Of a stretch of 64,000 bases of DNA, positions 49,151-58,423 are shown one piece after another. This stretch comes from an uncultured Clostridium sp. GTDB taxonomy: Bacteria > Bacillota > Clostridia > Christensenellales > CAG-138. The stretch spans positions 1-64,000 of the forward strand of contig UQNF01000001.1 in NCBI GenBank assembly GCA_900542285.1. The letters run 5' to 3'. The stretch's first letter is position 1. Each line of letters starts with the position of its first letter. The translations under genes were made by a program, and so were the position numbers. The notes below the pieces were generated by a model. It had not been told where the DNA came from. It saw only the letters and a list, made by a program, of their open reading frames with translations, and did not search any database.

Positions 49151-51472
49151 TCATTGTCCCCCCATTATCACATACATACATCTTGAAGGCTCGCTTTCGA
49201 TGTTCCTGCCGTTTTCCGCCATGTTGGGGTGGATCTTTGTTATGTAGTATTCATAGCTGCTTCCCAAAAGCGCGCTAACATCCCTGTATTCGACCGGACC
49301 GCTGCATCCGCTCAGCGTTGCTATGCGAATCACATATCCTGATCGATCGCGCCTATATATGGCGTATGACAGCCTCGCATCATCGGAGGTAAAGGTTATT
49401 ACCGGCTTACCCGTGACATCAAAATACCACCCCACCTGTTCGGGCGCCGAAGGGTACTGCCAGAATGGGTTTTCATGCATGGGTGCGGTGCATAGCGTGA
49501 ATACCTCGTTCATCACCTGCTCCTCCGGCATATATTCCGTTGCCAAAAAGAGTTCGCCTTCCTCCATAGAGTTCTTATCAAGGCTGACTTCTATTACACC
49601 ATCGGGTATCGTGAAGTCGGAGTTGCCGCCGTCATATATGGCGGAAAGCAGTTCCGCGATCACGACGCATGAGCTGCTGCCGCCGGTTGTGCCGCTTGGC
49701 AGCGCGCCAAGCGAAGCATTGTCCATCCCCATCCACATTACTATGGTGTATTCGGAAGTATACGCTGCAGTCCATGCGTCCCTAACATTTCCGTTTGAAT
49801 CGAGGTTTGTTCCTGTCTTGGCTGCGACATGCAGTCCTGTCTCGCCCAAACGCTTTGCGGTTCCGTTTTCCGCTGCAGAACTCAGCATATCTGTGAGAAT
49901 GTATGCGTTCGCTTCGCTCATCACCCTTTCCGCCTTTGCTTCATGAGCATAGAGCGTTTCTCCATCACGCTCGATCCTTGATACGGAATACGGTGCTATG
50001 TACTCACCGCCCGATGCAAACGTATTATATGCGCCTGCCATTTCGAGCGGCGAAACGCCGTAGGTAAAACCTCCGAGGGCAAGGGCAAGGGAGATGCATT
50101 CATCGTCAAAGGAGATACCGAGCCGCTCTGAAAATGCGACTCCCGTTCCGAGTCCGATTGAATCCAGCATTTCGACGGCAGGAATATTCAGCGATTCCTC
50201 AATCGCGCGGCGGACGCTGACCTTTCCGCAATAGACATCTCCTGCGTTTCTCGGGGAATATCCGTCAAAGTCCATCGGTTCGTCATCGAGCATGGTTGCG
50301 GCAGTCACGCCGCAATACTCCATTGCCGGGGCATAGCATATGATAGGCTTCATCAGCGAACCGGGCTGGCGCTCCATCTCCGAAGCACGATTAAAGCAGC
50401 CGGAGCTATACTCCCTTCCGCCGACCATTACCGCAATGCTGCCATCCACTCTCAGCGCTGCCAATGCGCCCTCGGAGTTCTCCGAGCCTTCCGGATACCC
50501 TTCCGAATGTTTTACGAGCTGTTCCGCCTCTTCGTTAATATCAGTTGCCAGAGTTGTGTAGACCTGATAGCCGCCGCAGAGCAGCTCATTTCGGTCAACC
50601 TCGAGATACCGGCAGCATTCGTCAATAGCATAGTCGATAAAGTAATTCTCCGCCTTGACCATATTGTTAGTGAGAACGCATTCCTCGTTGATTGCGGAGT
50701 TATACTCTTCCTCCGTGATCCTGCCGTAATCCAGCATAAGCTTCAGCACCGTATCACGCCTCCCAACGGACTTTTCCATATTGAGATGCGGGGCGTACCT
50801 TGACGGCGCTTTTACTATTCCTGCCAGCTGCGCAGCCTGCGCAATGCTGAGCTCGCTTGCGCTGACTCCGAAATATCCCCTTGACGCAGTCTCTATTCCG
50901 TAGAATCCGCCTCCGAAGTATACATAGTTCATGTACATCTCCAATATTTCGTCCTTAGAGAATCGGTGCTCCATACAGATGGAAAGGTATGCCTCCTCCA
51001 CCTTTCGTTCAAAGGTTTTGTCCGGCGAAAGGTGACTGAGCTTTATCAGCTGCTGCCCTATCGTTGAAGCACCCTGAACTTTTCCCCCCGCCTTGATGTC
51101 CGCAAGCGCAGCGCCGCCGATTCGAATGATATCGATACCGCTGTGCTCATAAAACCTGGCATCCTCTGCCGATGTGAAGGCGTATTTGACATACTCCGGC
51201 AGGCTCTCGATCTCTATCGGAATGCGGTTGTCCGAGGAGTGCATAATTGAGATCTCATTACCCTCTGCATCAAAAAAAACCGTACTGCGCGCCGCGCCGG
51301 TTATGAGATCGGGATCAAATGTATGCCATTCGTCTACCTTGAAATAAACTGCAAACAGTATCACACCCGCCACAATCGATCCTGCGGATAGAATCAGCAG
51401 GACGCGGAATGCAGTTTTCAATTTGGACGGTCTTTTCTTTCTTCCTTCTTCGCCGGTTGTCTTTTTCTTCAT
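49151..51472 (-). CDS. Class A penicillin-binding protein (glycosyltransferase/transpeptidase)
   Basis: A bifunctional peptidoglycan synthase of 773 residues: cytosolic Lys/Arg-rich N-terminus, membrane anchor (about 20-44), GT51 domain with catalytic Glu103 in SAEDARFYEHSG and GASTIGQQLIKL, and transpeptidase with SLMK in QPGSLMKPI, SLN in ESLNIPA and KTGT in VAAKTGTNLD. A C-terminal beta domain of about 130 residues (FDVTGKPVITFTSDDARLSY) resembles an Ig/FN3 module. PBP1A or PBP2c/PbpF-type cannot be separated. It follows the EamA gene by 92 bases. Confidence 0.94.
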   Translation of the reverse strand: MKKKTTGEEGRKKRPSKLKTAFRVLLILSAGSIVAGVILFAVYFKVDEWHTFDPDLITGAARSTVFFDAEGNEISIMHSSDNRIPIEIESLPEYVKYAFTSAEDARFYEHSGIDIIRIGGAALADIKAGGKVQGASTIGQQLIKLSHLSPDKTFERKVEEAYLSICMEHRFSKDEILEMYMNYVYFGGGFYGIETASRGYFGVSASELSIAQAAQLAGIVKAPSRYAPHLNMEKSVGRRDTVLKLMLDYGRITEEEYNSAINEECVLTNNMVKAENYFIDYAIDECCRYLEVDRNELLCGGYQVYTTLATDINEEAEQLVKHSEGYPEGSENSEGALAALRVDGSIAVMVGGREYSSGCFNRASEMERQPGSLMKPIICYAPAMEYCGVTAATMLDDEPMDFDGYSPRNAGDVYCGKVSVRRAIEESLNIPAVEMLDSIGLGTGVAFSERLGISFDDECISLALALGGFTYGVSPLEMAGAYNTFASGGEYIAPYSVSRIERDGETLYAHEAKAERVMSEANAYILTDMLSSAAENGTAKRLGETGLHVAAKTGTNLDSNGNVRDAWTAAYTSEYTIVMWMGMDNASLGALPSGTTGGSSSCVVIAELLSAIYDGGNSDFTIPDGVIEVSLDKNSMEEGELFLATEYMPEEQVMNEVFTLCTAPMHENPFWQYPSAPEQVGWYFDVTGKPVITFTSDDARLSYAIYRRDRSGYVIRIATLSGCSGPVEYRDVSALLGSSYEYYITKIHPNMAENGRNIESEPSRCMYVIMGGQ

Positions 51473-51564
51473 TTCATCGCTCCGAGCATCGAATTCTTGG
51501 TGTAGTTTTTGTTGAAGCGATGTGATTTATGTATTATTTGATCATTAATTAATCTTTTATCGCT

Positions 51565-51978
51565 CTATAATACCATGAACATCGTGCCGACGGTGATAAG
51601 AGCCGAGCCCACGGCAGACTTCCACGTGAACTTGTCGTGGAGGAACACAAACGCCAGGATCAGCGTGATAACTACGCTGAGCTTATCTATCGGCACGACT
51701 TTGCTGACATCTCCGACCTGTATAGCCTTATAATAGCACAGCCACGAAACCCCGGTCGCGATACCCGAGAGAATTAAGAATAGCCAGCTTTTCTTGCTTA
51801 TAGTAGATATACCTCCCTGAGCATCGGTAATGAAAACCATTCCCCATGCCATTATCAGCACTACAACGGTGCGAAGCGCAGTTGCAAGATTTGAATTAAC
51901 TCCGTCGATGCCGACTTTGGCGAGAATGCTCGTCAATGCGGCAAAGACTGCGGACAGGATAGCATAAACAACCCACAT
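51565..51978 (-). CDS. EamA-family half-size transporter
   Basis: A 137-residue protein with four or five membrane helices, equal to one EamA/DMT repeat (MWVVYAILSAVFAALTSILA, WLCYYKAIQVGDVSKVVPID, then a final helix pair). Half-size DMT proteins work as dimers; the substrate is unknown. GGAGG lies 8 bases before the ATG. It stands upstream of the class A PBP gene on the same strand, but a functional link is not evident. Confidence 0.88.
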   Translation of the reverse strand: MWVVYAILSAVFAALTSILAKVGIDGVNSNLATALRTVVVLIMAWGMVFITDAQGGISTISKKSWLFLILSGIATGVSWLCYYKAIQVGDVSKVVPIDKLSVVITLILAFVFLHDKFTWKSAVGSALITVGTMFMVL

Positions 51979-52104
51979 ATCCGGATACCTCCTATAATGT
52001 TCCGCATGATTATACCGCTGTTGATGTGGTTTTGCCAGAGCAATTATCCGATATATTATGCTTTCGTGTCATACGATTATATTGTTTATGGGGTTAAATC
52101 ACCA

Positions 52105-52133
52105 TTGCTTTTTGGAGAGAATACTGCTATACT
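52105..52133 (+). promoter_or_regulatory. Promoter of the ThrE-type exporter
   Basis: TTGCTT (52105-52110), 17-base spacer, TATACT (52128-52133) preceded by TGC. The start would be near 52140, 39 bases before the ATG. Confidence 0.7.
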
Positions 52134-52178
52134 TCATTCCCGAAAATTTAATTTATTCAAACTGCTAAAGGAGATAAT

Positions 52179-53441
52179 ATGGACGCTTCAAAGATGAATT
52201 ACGATGAACTATTAGAGTTTGCTCTCAGTCTTGCCGTAAAGATTCAGCAGAGCGGTGCCGAAACCTACCGTGTTGAGGAAACCATCACAAGGCTGTTGTC
52301 GGCTTACGGTATTGAAGCGGACGCAAGCGTCATTCCGAACTGCATCACCGTATCCTGCAAGACCCCGGACGGTAAAAATATTTCCACGCTGCGCCGTGTC
52401 AGGAGCTGCGATACCCAGCTCGATGCCATAGAAAGATACAGTGCGCTATCAAGAAAGCTCTGCACGGAGAAGCCGGATCTTGATGAAGCTTGGGCATTAC
52501 TAAAAAGCACGACTGCCAATGTAAGGCATTATAATGCCTGGATCATTTTCCTCGGCTATTTTCTCGTTGCATTCGGCTTTGCTTTCTTTTTTAGGGGAAC
52601 CTTCTTCGATGCGATAGTTGCCGGGTTCTGCGGCCTTGCGACAGGTTTTAGTTTGAAACTGATGGGAAATCTTCATGCCAATCCCTTTTTCAGCACGCTG
52701 GTTTCGGGTTTCATTCTCTCGTTCTTTGCGCATTGCTTCGGGCATCTTGGCCTATGCGACAATGTCGATGCCGTCAGTATCGGTGCGCTGATGATTCTGG
52801 TTCCTGGTTTTCTGTTCACCAACAGCCTTCGCGACATCATTTACGGCGACACCATGTCGGGTGTTAACAGGCTTGTTCAGGTGCTCATCATCGCCGTTGC
52901 CCTTGTGGTCGGAACGAGCGCAGCGGTTAGCTTTGCCACCGTTTTATTCGGAGGCATAGAAAGCGGAGCGTATCTCGTCACCTACTCGCTGCCGATACAG
53001 TGTATCGCCGGAATGATTGGTACGCTCGGCTTCTGCCTTTGGTTCAATATTCACGGTCATGGGCTGCTGCTGTGCCTTCTGGGCAGCATTATCTCGTGGC
53101 TGGTGTACAGCCTGTGCGCTCACTTCAATATGAATCTATACGGATGCTACTTCATCGCTGCCGCAGTCGTATCACTTTATGCTGAGATAATGGCAAGAAT
53201 ACGCAAGTATCCGGCAACGAGCTACCTGCTCGCTTCGCTGGTACCGCTCATTCCCGGCGCCGGAGTGTACTATACCATGAGTGCTATCGCAAGAAGCGAC
53301 ATGGCAACATTCTCCCAAAAGGGCGTTGAAACCGCTGCAATAGCAGGAAGCATAGCTATCGGCATCCTGCTGGTATCCTCCTCCTTCCGTATGCTCAGCG
53401 TGTATAAGCAGCGCAGGGCATGCAAGAAAGCGTCAAAGTAG
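52179..53441 (+). CDS. Threonine/serine exporter (ThrE family)
   Basis: A fused ThrP/ThrE-type exporter of 420 residues. The N-terminal soluble part (about 1-105; DELLEFALSLAVKIQQSGAETYRVEETI) is the DUF1212 lead-in with the family's AETYRVE motif. About ten membrane helices follow, ending in the second ThrE_2 half (YLLASLVPLIPGAGVYYTM, where PGAG is a family hallmark). It should export threonine or serine by proton antiport. AAGGAG lies 6 bases before the ATG. It is a single-gene unit. Confidence 0.92.
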   Translation: MDASKMNYDELLEFALSLAVKIQQSGAETYRVEETITRLLSAYGIEADASVIPNCITVSCKTPDGKNISTLRRVRSCDTQLDAIERYSALSRKLCTEKPDLDEAWALLKSTTANVRHYNAWIIFLGYFLVAFGFAFFFRGTFFDAIVAGFCGLATGFSLKLMGNLHANPFFSTLVSGFILSFFAHCFGHLGLCDNVDAVSIGALMILVPGFLFTNSLRDIIYGDTMSGVNRLVQVLIIAVALVVGTSAAVSFATVLFGGIESGAYLVTYSLPIQCIAGMIGTLGFCLWFNIHGHGLLLCLLGSIISWLVYSLCAHFNMNLYGCYFIAAAVVSLYAEIMARIRKYPATSYLLASLVPLIPGAGVYYTMSAIARSDMATFSQKGVETAAIAGSIAIGILLVSSSFRMLSVYKQRRACKKASK

Positions 53442-53472
53442 AAAAGCTGCACAGCAAAAGCATATTCAATCA

Positions 53473-53510
53473 AAAGGGATGCTGCCTAAAACGGAGCATC
53501 CCTTTTTGTT
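53473..53510 (+). terminator. Bidirectional terminator between the ThrE exporter and the rluA-family gene
   Basis: An 11-bp stem (AAAGGGATGCT, 53473-53483, with 53495-53505) and an 11-base loop are followed by TTGTTGG; on the minus strand TTTTGATTG follows, so both convergent genes can end here. Confidence 0.88.
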
Positions 53511-53514
53511 GGTT

Positions 53515-54387
53515 TTATTGAGTGATCAGCTTAAGCATATCCTCCGGAAGCTCGCAGGACAGCGTAATCCTCTCGTTGGTCAGCGGATGAACGAAGCTCA
53601 GTTTTTCGGAATGCAGTGCAGGCCTGTCGATAAGCTCGGGTTCTTCCTTTCCGTAAAGCCAATCGCCGCACAGCGGATGTCCTCTCGCCGCCATGTGCAG
53701 GCGTATCTGGTGCGTTCTCCCGGTTTCCGGAACGCATCGAACAAGAGAAAGCTCTCCGGCTTCCCCTATCACTTCAAATCCTGTCAATGCCCTTGCTCCG
53801 TCAGCTCTCACTTCTCGCTTTATTGCAGAGCCGTCCGCCCTGCCAATGGGGAGGTCGATAGTTCCGGCTTTTTCTTTCAGCTTTCCATGAACGACCGCAA
53901 GATACTCCCTAAAGAATCCATCGGTATGAAGCTTATCGCTCAACCGCTGATGCATATAGCCGTTCTTTGCAATGGTCATTATTCCGGTCGTTCCCCTGTC
54001 GAGGCGGCTTACAGGATGATACATCAGTTTGTTTCCGTAATAAGCTGTGACCCTGCTTTCAATCGATTCCACCTCATCATCATATCTTGAGCCATGCGCC
54101 GCTGCGCCAGAGGGCTTATCAATAATAAGTATGTCCTCATCTTCAAACAGTATCGGGTATGGAAGCTCGCCTTGGCATGATGGCGATGCTCCTATAACCA
54201 CGCTGAGTATCTGTCCGCATCGTACCTGCGCATTGGTTCGAATGCCCTCTCCGTCTAAGCAAATGCCGTTCTCGATCTGCTTCAGTTTAGCAATAAGGCT
54301 TGATGACAGCATAAGCTCCCTTGTCAGCACCGTCTTAACGCTGCATCCGTCATACTTACTTCCTATCTCATACTTCAATGTTCGCAT
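53515..54387 (-). CDS. RluA-family pseudouridine synthase
   Basis: A 290-residue rRNA pseudouridine synthase. A short S4-like N-terminal domain (SSSLIAKLKQIENGICLDGE) precedes the catalytic domain: ILIIDKPSGAAAHGS, the catalytic Asp in HPVSRLDRGTTGIMTIAK, and ETGRTHQIRLHMAARGHPL. RluD-type enzymes have this layout; the exact uridine is unknown. The start at 54387 has a modest AAGGGTG 10 bases upstream. It is divergent from the DUF2804 gene. Confidence 0.93.
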   Translation of the reverse strand: MRTLKYEIGSKYDGCSVKTVLTRELMLSSSLIAKLKQIENGICLDGEGIRTNAQVRCGQILSVVIGASPSCQGELPYPILFEDEDILIIDKPSGAAAHGSRYDDEVESIESRVTAYYGNKLMYHPVSRLDRGTTGIMTIAKNGYMHQRLSDKLHTDGFFREYLAVVHGKLKEKAGTIDLPIGRADGSAIKREVRADGARALTGFEVIGEAGELSLVRCVPETGRTHQIRLHMAARGHPLCGDWLYGKEEPELIDRPALHSEKLSFVHPLTNERITLSCELPEDMLKLITQ

Positions 54388-54491
54388 TTTCTGTTTGCAC
54401 CCTTTATTTTTTCCGATATTAATGATACAATTAAATCATTAAACAGGCAAGCGTTATTTGCCCAAATAATTAAAGGGAACGGAGGTAACCT

Positions 54492-55523
54492 ATGCAAAAG
54501 CTCATGACCCACGGCGAACTTCTCGGAGATGACGGCGCCCTGATAGAATCCGGATACGCGACATCGCTTGTAAGAGAATACCGCCGCAGTGCGATAAAGG
54601 CTTCCACTCTCCGCATAAAGGAGTGGGATTACTACCTAATCTACAACGGAAGCTTTGGCGTCGCACTTACGATTGCAGATAATGCTTACATGAGCATGCT
54701 CAGCGTAAGCGTCATCGATTTCAATGCTCCCAATGAAACGACCGCGAGCGTTATGGGAGCCTTCCCAATGGGCAGGGTCCATCTTCCCGAAACATCAAAG
54801 GAGGGAAGCTCTAAGCTCAGGATAGGAAAATCCGAATTCGCCTATTTTGTCGGTAATGGCAAGCGTCGACTTATCTGTCACATGGATAAGTTCGCCGACC
54901 GGAAGCCCTTCGACTGCGATATTACGCTCTCGAACGAGCCGCAGGACAGCATGGTGATCGCTACCCCATTCAAAAACAAGCCCACTTCGTTCTATTACAA
55001 TCAAAAGATAGTGGGCATGAGAGCCGAAGGAATCATTCGCTTTTCCGGGCGCAGCCTAAAATTCAAGCCTGATGACAGCTTTGGGCTTCTCGACTGGGGA
55101 CGAGGAGTGTGGACATATGATAACACTTGGTATTGGGGAGCGGCGCATGGCATCGTCGACGGCAGGGTCATCGGCTTCAATATCGGATGCGGCTTTGGCG
55201 ACACATCAAACGCAACTGAAAACATGCTGTTTGCAGATGGTTATGCCCATAAGATAGATGATGTTGCCTTCAACATACCAAAGACAGCCGACGGTAATGA
55301 CGATTACATGTCGCCATGGACATTTACCTCTTCCGATAATCGTTTTGAGATGCGCTTTGAACCCATCATTGACCGCAAGGCTATAATCAATGCACTCGTA
55401 ATCGAGAGCCGCCAGCACCAGGTTTTCGGGCGATTCAGCGGCAGAATGAGGCTGAACGACGGCAGCGTAATTGAAATCAGGGACTTTTTGGGCTTTGCCG
55501 AAAAGGTTCGCAACAGATGGTGA
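54492..55523 (+). CDS. DUF2804 protein
   Basis: A 343-residue protein of the DUF2804 family, whose function is unknown. Motifs include SFGVALTIADNAYMSMLSV, FGLLDWGRGVWTYDNTWYWG, GRVIGFNIGCGFGDTSNATEN and the C-terminal RQHQVFGRFSGRM. The all-beta pattern resembles the lipocalin-like/AttH fold. GGAGG lies 7 bases before the ATG. It has no signal peptide. It lies directly before the tRNA-Arg(ACG) gene, with no terminator recognised between. Confidence 0.9.
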   Translation: MQKLMTHGELLGDDGALIESGYATSLVREYRRSAIKASTLRIKEWDYYLIYNGSFGVALTIADNAYMSMLSVSVIDFNAPNETTASVMGAFPMGRVHLPETSKEGSSKLRIGKSEFAYFVGNGKRRLICHMDKFADRKPFDCDITLSNEPQDSMVIATPFKNKPTSFYYNQKIVGMRAEGIIRFSGRSLKFKPDDSFGLLDWGRGVWTYDNTWYWGAAHGIVDGRVIGFNIGCGFGDTSNATENMLFADGYAHKIDDVAFNIPKTADGNDDYMSPWTFTSSDNRFEMRFEPIIDRKAIINALVIESRQHQVFGRFSGRMRLNDGSVIEIRDFLGFAEKVRNRW

Positions 55524-55581
55524 ACCTGGCGAAAGGCTGTTGGATGAGCTAAAATATAAATTATTTTTCCTGAATCAACTA

Positions 55582-55610
55582 TTGACAAAGCCGGAACGGT
55601 GGTGTACAAT
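55582..55610 (+). promoter_or_regulatory. sigma-A promoter of tRNA-Arg(ACG)
   Basis: TTGACA (55582-55587), 17-base spacer, TACAAT (55605-55610). The start would be near 55617, 16 bases ahead of the tRNA. Confidence 0.88.
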
Positions 55611-55632
55611 AGCTCCTGCATTCGACAGATGT

Positions 55633-55708
55633 GCGCCCATAGCTCAGCGGATAGAGTGCCCGGCTACGAACCGGTAGGTCGCAGGTTCAAATCCTGCTGG
55701 GCGCGCCA
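55633..55708 (+). tRNA. tRNA-Arg (anticodon ACG)
   Basis: The acceptor GCGCCCA pairs with TGGGCGC, the D-arm is GCTCAGCGGATAGAGT, the anticodon loop is CTACGAA with anticodon ACG (34-36), the T-arm is GCAGG-TTCAAAT-CCTGC, the discriminator is G, and CCA is encoded. The first base of the anticodon is normally deaminated to inosine by TadA, reading CGU, CGC and CGA. Confidence 0.97.
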
Positions 55709-55713
55709 TACTG

Positions 55714-55748
55714 ACCCTTCTTGTTTTTCAGGAAGGGTTATGTTTTTA
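55714..55748 (+). terminator. Rho-independent terminator of tRNA-Arg(ACG)
   Basis: ACCCTTC (55714-55720) pairs with GAAGGGT (55732-55738) around a T-rich loop, followed by TATGTTTTTAT. Confidence 0.8.
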
Positions 55749-55777
55749 TCCGGTTATCCATATTTTCGGGAGGCAGT

Positions 55778-56071
55778 ATGCTAAATCTGTATGTCATCTA
55801 TACGACAAAGCCATCTATGCGGCAGGAGTTTCTGAATGCCCTTCACGACAGCGGGATCCTTGAAATTATCCGAAATGAAGAGGGCTGCATGATGTACGAA
55901 TTGTTTTTATCAGACAGCAACGAAAATGAGCTGCTTCTCATTGAGCGATGGACGGAGCCCGCTTATCAGCAAATGCATATGCAGCAGGAGCATATGAAAA
56001 GGTTCAGGGAAATCAAAAATCGCTTCGTTGACGCTTCTGTTCTCGGCAGATATGAAGATATTTCCGAGTAA
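55778..56071 (+). CDS. Antibiotic biosynthesis monooxygenase (ABM) domain protein
   Basis: A 97-residue single-domain ferredoxin-like protein of the ABM/YgiN type: LYVIYTTKPSMRQEFLNAL, then NEEGCMMYELFLSD and LLIERWTEPAYQQMHMQQEH. Family members include quinol monooxygenases, haem-degrading enzymes and many proteins without known activity. GGGAGG lies 5 bases before the ATG at 55778. It has no obvious operon partner, being next to the tRNA terminator. Confidence 0.88.
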   Translation: MLNLYVIYTTKPSMRQEFLNALHDSGILEIIRNEEGCMMYELFLSDSNENELLLIERWTEPAYQQMHMQQEHMKRFREIKNRFVDASVLGRYEDISE

Positions 56072-56127
56072 ACCGTTATAAATTTTGTCTTTTTCCTTCG
56101 GTTTTTTCTTTTTCGCCGCAAAGCCTA

Positions 56128-56157
56128 TTGAAAAAACAGACATAAATCTGATATAAT
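56128..56157 (+). promoter_or_regulatory. sigma-A promoter of the cysteine desulfidase gene
   Basis: TTGAAA (56128-56133), 18-base spacer, TATAAT (56152-56157). The start would be near 56164. Confidence 0.78.
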
Positions 56158-56207
56158 ACCCTTGTTTATCGAGAGCAAATGCTCCTAATAAGAAAGGAAC
56201 CGTGGTT

Positions 56208-57488
56208 GTGCAAAAGAGCGACAGTCGTTATCAGTCCTATATAGAAATTTTGAAGTCCGAGCTTGTCCCGGCCGCAGGCTGCACAGAACCCATTGCCATT
56301 GCCTTTGCCGCAGCAAGAGCCAGGCGCATTTTGGGCTGCTTACCCGAAAGGGTCGATATTGTCGTCAGCGGCAATATCATTAAGAATGTCAAGAGCGTTA
56401 TTGTTCCCAACACAGGCGGAATGAAGGGTATTGCTGCCGCCGCTGCCGCAGGTATTGCTGCCGGTGATGATGAGCGTATCCTTGAGGTCATTGCACTGGT
56501 TGATGACGAGGGCCGTGCCGGGATCCGAGATTTCCTCGAAAATTGCGAGATAAGCATCAAACCCGCCGACAACGATCTCGTATTCGACATAGATATTCGT
56601 GAATATCACGGAGATGATCAGGTTCATATCCGTATCATTGATTACCACACCAATATCGTACTCATTGAAAAGAACGGCGAAGTGCTGTTCGCTGCCGAGA
56701 CGACGAGCTTTGAAAAAAGCTCCGGTCTTGTGACCGAAAAGGACGCCATGTCCATTATGGACATCATCGATTTTGCGAACACCGTCGATATTTCCGACAT
56801 CGGAGACACCATAAGAAGACAGATAAGCTACAACTCCGCCATCTCCGCAGAGGGTCTTGCTAACGATTACGGTGCAAATGTCGGCAAGATCATTCTTAAT
56901 ACCTACGGCAATGATGTTAAATTCCGTGCAATGGCGGCCCCTGCGGCAGGAAGCGATGCCAGAATGGGCGGCTGCGAGCTTCCTGTCATCATAGTATCCG
57001 GCAGCGGCAATCAGGGCATGACCGCCTCACTTCCCGTTATCGAGTACGCCAAGGAGTATCACAAGAGCGAGGAGGAGCTTATCCGCGCCGTCATCGTGTC
57101 CGACCTCATCACCATCCACCAGAAATCCTGGATAGGCAGGCTGTCCGCATTCTGCGGCGCGATCAGCGCAGGCTGCGGCTCTGCTGCCGGAATTGCATAT
57201 CTTTTGGGCGGAGATTATGATGTTATTGCCCATACGCTCGTCAATTCGCTTGCAATCGTATCCGGCATTGTCTGCGACGGAGCAAAGGCCTCCTGTGCAG
57301 GAAAGATTGCTGCCGCCGTCAATGCAGGCATTCTCGGCTACAATATGCACCTCAACGGGCAGCAGTTCTATGCCGGTGACGGTATCGTGTCCAAGGGTGT
57401 TGAGGCTACCATCCGCAATGTCGGAAGGCTCGGCCGCGACGGTATGCGTGAGACCGACAAGGAGATCCTGCGCATAATGACAGAATAA
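56208..57488 (+). CDS. L-cysteine desulfidase-family protein (UPF0597)
   Basis: A homologue of the iron-sulfur L-cysteine desulfidase/serine dehydratase alpha family (CdsB, CyuA/YhaM), which converts cysteine to pyruvate, ammonia and sulfide. The motifs are ELVPAAGCTEPIAIAFAAA, VIVPNTGGMKGIAAAAAAG, the GSGNQGMTASLPVI loop and the C-terminal Cys-rich FCGAISAGCGSAAG and VCDGAKASCAGK that would bind the [4Fe-4S] cluster. GTG at 56208 is favoured over GTG at 56202, as AAAGGA ends 9 bases before it. It has 426 residues and is a single-gene unit. Confidence 0.9.
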   Translation: MQKSDSRYQSYIEILKSELVPAAGCTEPIAIAFAAARARRILGCLPERVDIVVSGNIIKNVKSVIVPNTGGMKGIAAAAAAGIAAGDDERILEVIALVDDEGRAGIRDFLENCEISIKPADNDLVFDIDIREYHGDDQVHIRIIDYHTNIVLIEKNGEVLFAAETTSFEKSSGLVTEKDAMSIMDIIDFANTVDISDIGDTIRRQISYNSAISAEGLANDYGANVGKIILNTYGNDVKFRAMAAPAAGSDARMGGCELPVIIVSGSGNQGMTASLPVIEYAKEYHKSEEELIRAVIVSDLITIHQKSWIGRLSAFCGAISAGCGSAAGIAYLLGGDYDVIAHTLVNSLAIVSGIVCDGAKASCAGKIAAAVNAGILGYNMHLNGQQFYAGDGIVSKGVEATIRNVGRLGRDGMRETDKEILRIMTE

Positions 57489-57508
57489 TTCATTAATTAT
57501 TTCAAATC

Positions 57509-57550
57509 AAAGGGTTTATGCTTCGTGCGGAAAACCCTTTCATTTTTTTC
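57509..57550 (+). terminator. Rho-independent terminator after the desulfidase
   Basis: AAAGGGTTT (57509-57517) pairs with AAACCCTTT (57532-57540) around a 14-base loop, followed by CATTTTTTTC. Confidence 0.85.
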
Positions 57551-57603
57551 GCGCCTATTGTATAATGGCTGCGCAAAAGATAATGCATGGAGGAATATCG
57601 ATA

Positions 57604-58320
57604 ATGAAGTATAGACGCATACTGCTCAAGATGAGTGGAGAGGTGCTTTCTGGCAAGACCCCGATAGATTTTGATAACGTTATGACCGCTGCGGGCTACA
57701 TCAAGGCGTTGTACGATGTTGGATGCCAAATAGGCGTTGTTGTCGGCGGCGGCAATATGTGGCGCGGCAGATCCAGCGGCGCAATGGACAGGAGCCGTGC
57801 GGACAGCATCGGGATGCTGGCAACCGCTATGAACTCGCTTGCGCTTGAACAGGCACTTATTGATTTGAATATTCCTGTCACCGTAATGAGCGCAGTCAGC
57901 ATGGAGCTTTTCATGGACAACTATTCCGCGAGAGGCGCAAACTCCGCGCTTGACGAAGGCAAGGTGGTCATCTTTGCCTGCGGCTCCGGATCGCCCTTTT
58001 TCTCCACGGATACCGCTGCGGCACTCAGGGCAGCGCAGATCCATGCGGACGCTCTGCTGCTTGCCAAGGCTGTCGACGGCATCTACACCGCCGACCCCAA
58101 GCTTGACCCGACTGCAAAGAGGTATTCGCGCGTAAGCTATGACGTGGTCATCGAAAAGAACCTTCATGCGACCGATCTGACCGCAATAAGCTTCTGCCGC
58201 GAGTATTCAATTCCCATGGTGCTGTTTGCCATGGAATCCGACGAAAGCTTTGTCAATGCCGTAAACGGCGTCAATGCGGGCACTATCGTGGACTCCGAGC
58301 CCGGTTTTGAGCTTGTATGA
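57604..58320 (+). CDS. pyrH: UMP kinase
   Basis: PyrH phosphorylates UMP to UDP with ATP, and feeds pyrimidine nucleotide synthesis. The amino-acid kinase fold shows RRILLKMSGEVLSG, IGVVVGGGNMWRGR, DSIGMLATAMNSLALEQAL, and VDGIYTADPKLDPTA. It has 238 residues. The start at 57604 is set by GGAGG 10 bases upstream; an in-frame ATG at 57565 lies outside the family N-terminus. frr follows after its own promoter, as in many bacteria (tsf-pyrH-frr-uppS order). Confidence 0.97.
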   Translation: MKYRRILLKMSGEVLSGKTPIDFDNVMTAAGYIKALYDVGCQIGVVVGGGNMWRGRSSGAMDRSRADSIGMLATAMNSLALEQALIDLNIPVTVMSAVSMELFMDNYSARGANSALDEGKVVIFACGSGSPFFSTDTAAALRAAQIHADALLLAKAVDGIYTADPKLDPTAKRYSRVSYDVVIEKNLHATDLTAISFCREYSIPMVLFAMESDESFVNAVNGVNAGTIVDSEPGFELV

Positions 58321-58360
58321 ACCATCCGGGCGCTTCGGAAGCTTTTTGAATTAAAAATTA

Positions 58361-58389
58361 TTGACAATCACAAAATCTTCTTATAAAAT
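58361..58389 (+). promoter_or_regulatory. sigma-A promoter of the frr-uppS-cdsA-dxr-rseP cluster
   Basis: TTGACA (58361-58366), 17-base spacer, TAAAAT (58384-58389). The start would be near 58396, 28 bases before frr. Confidence 0.82.
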
Positions 58390-58423
58390 AATCTGGTAAT
58401 ACTGTAACAGAAAGGGACTGAAT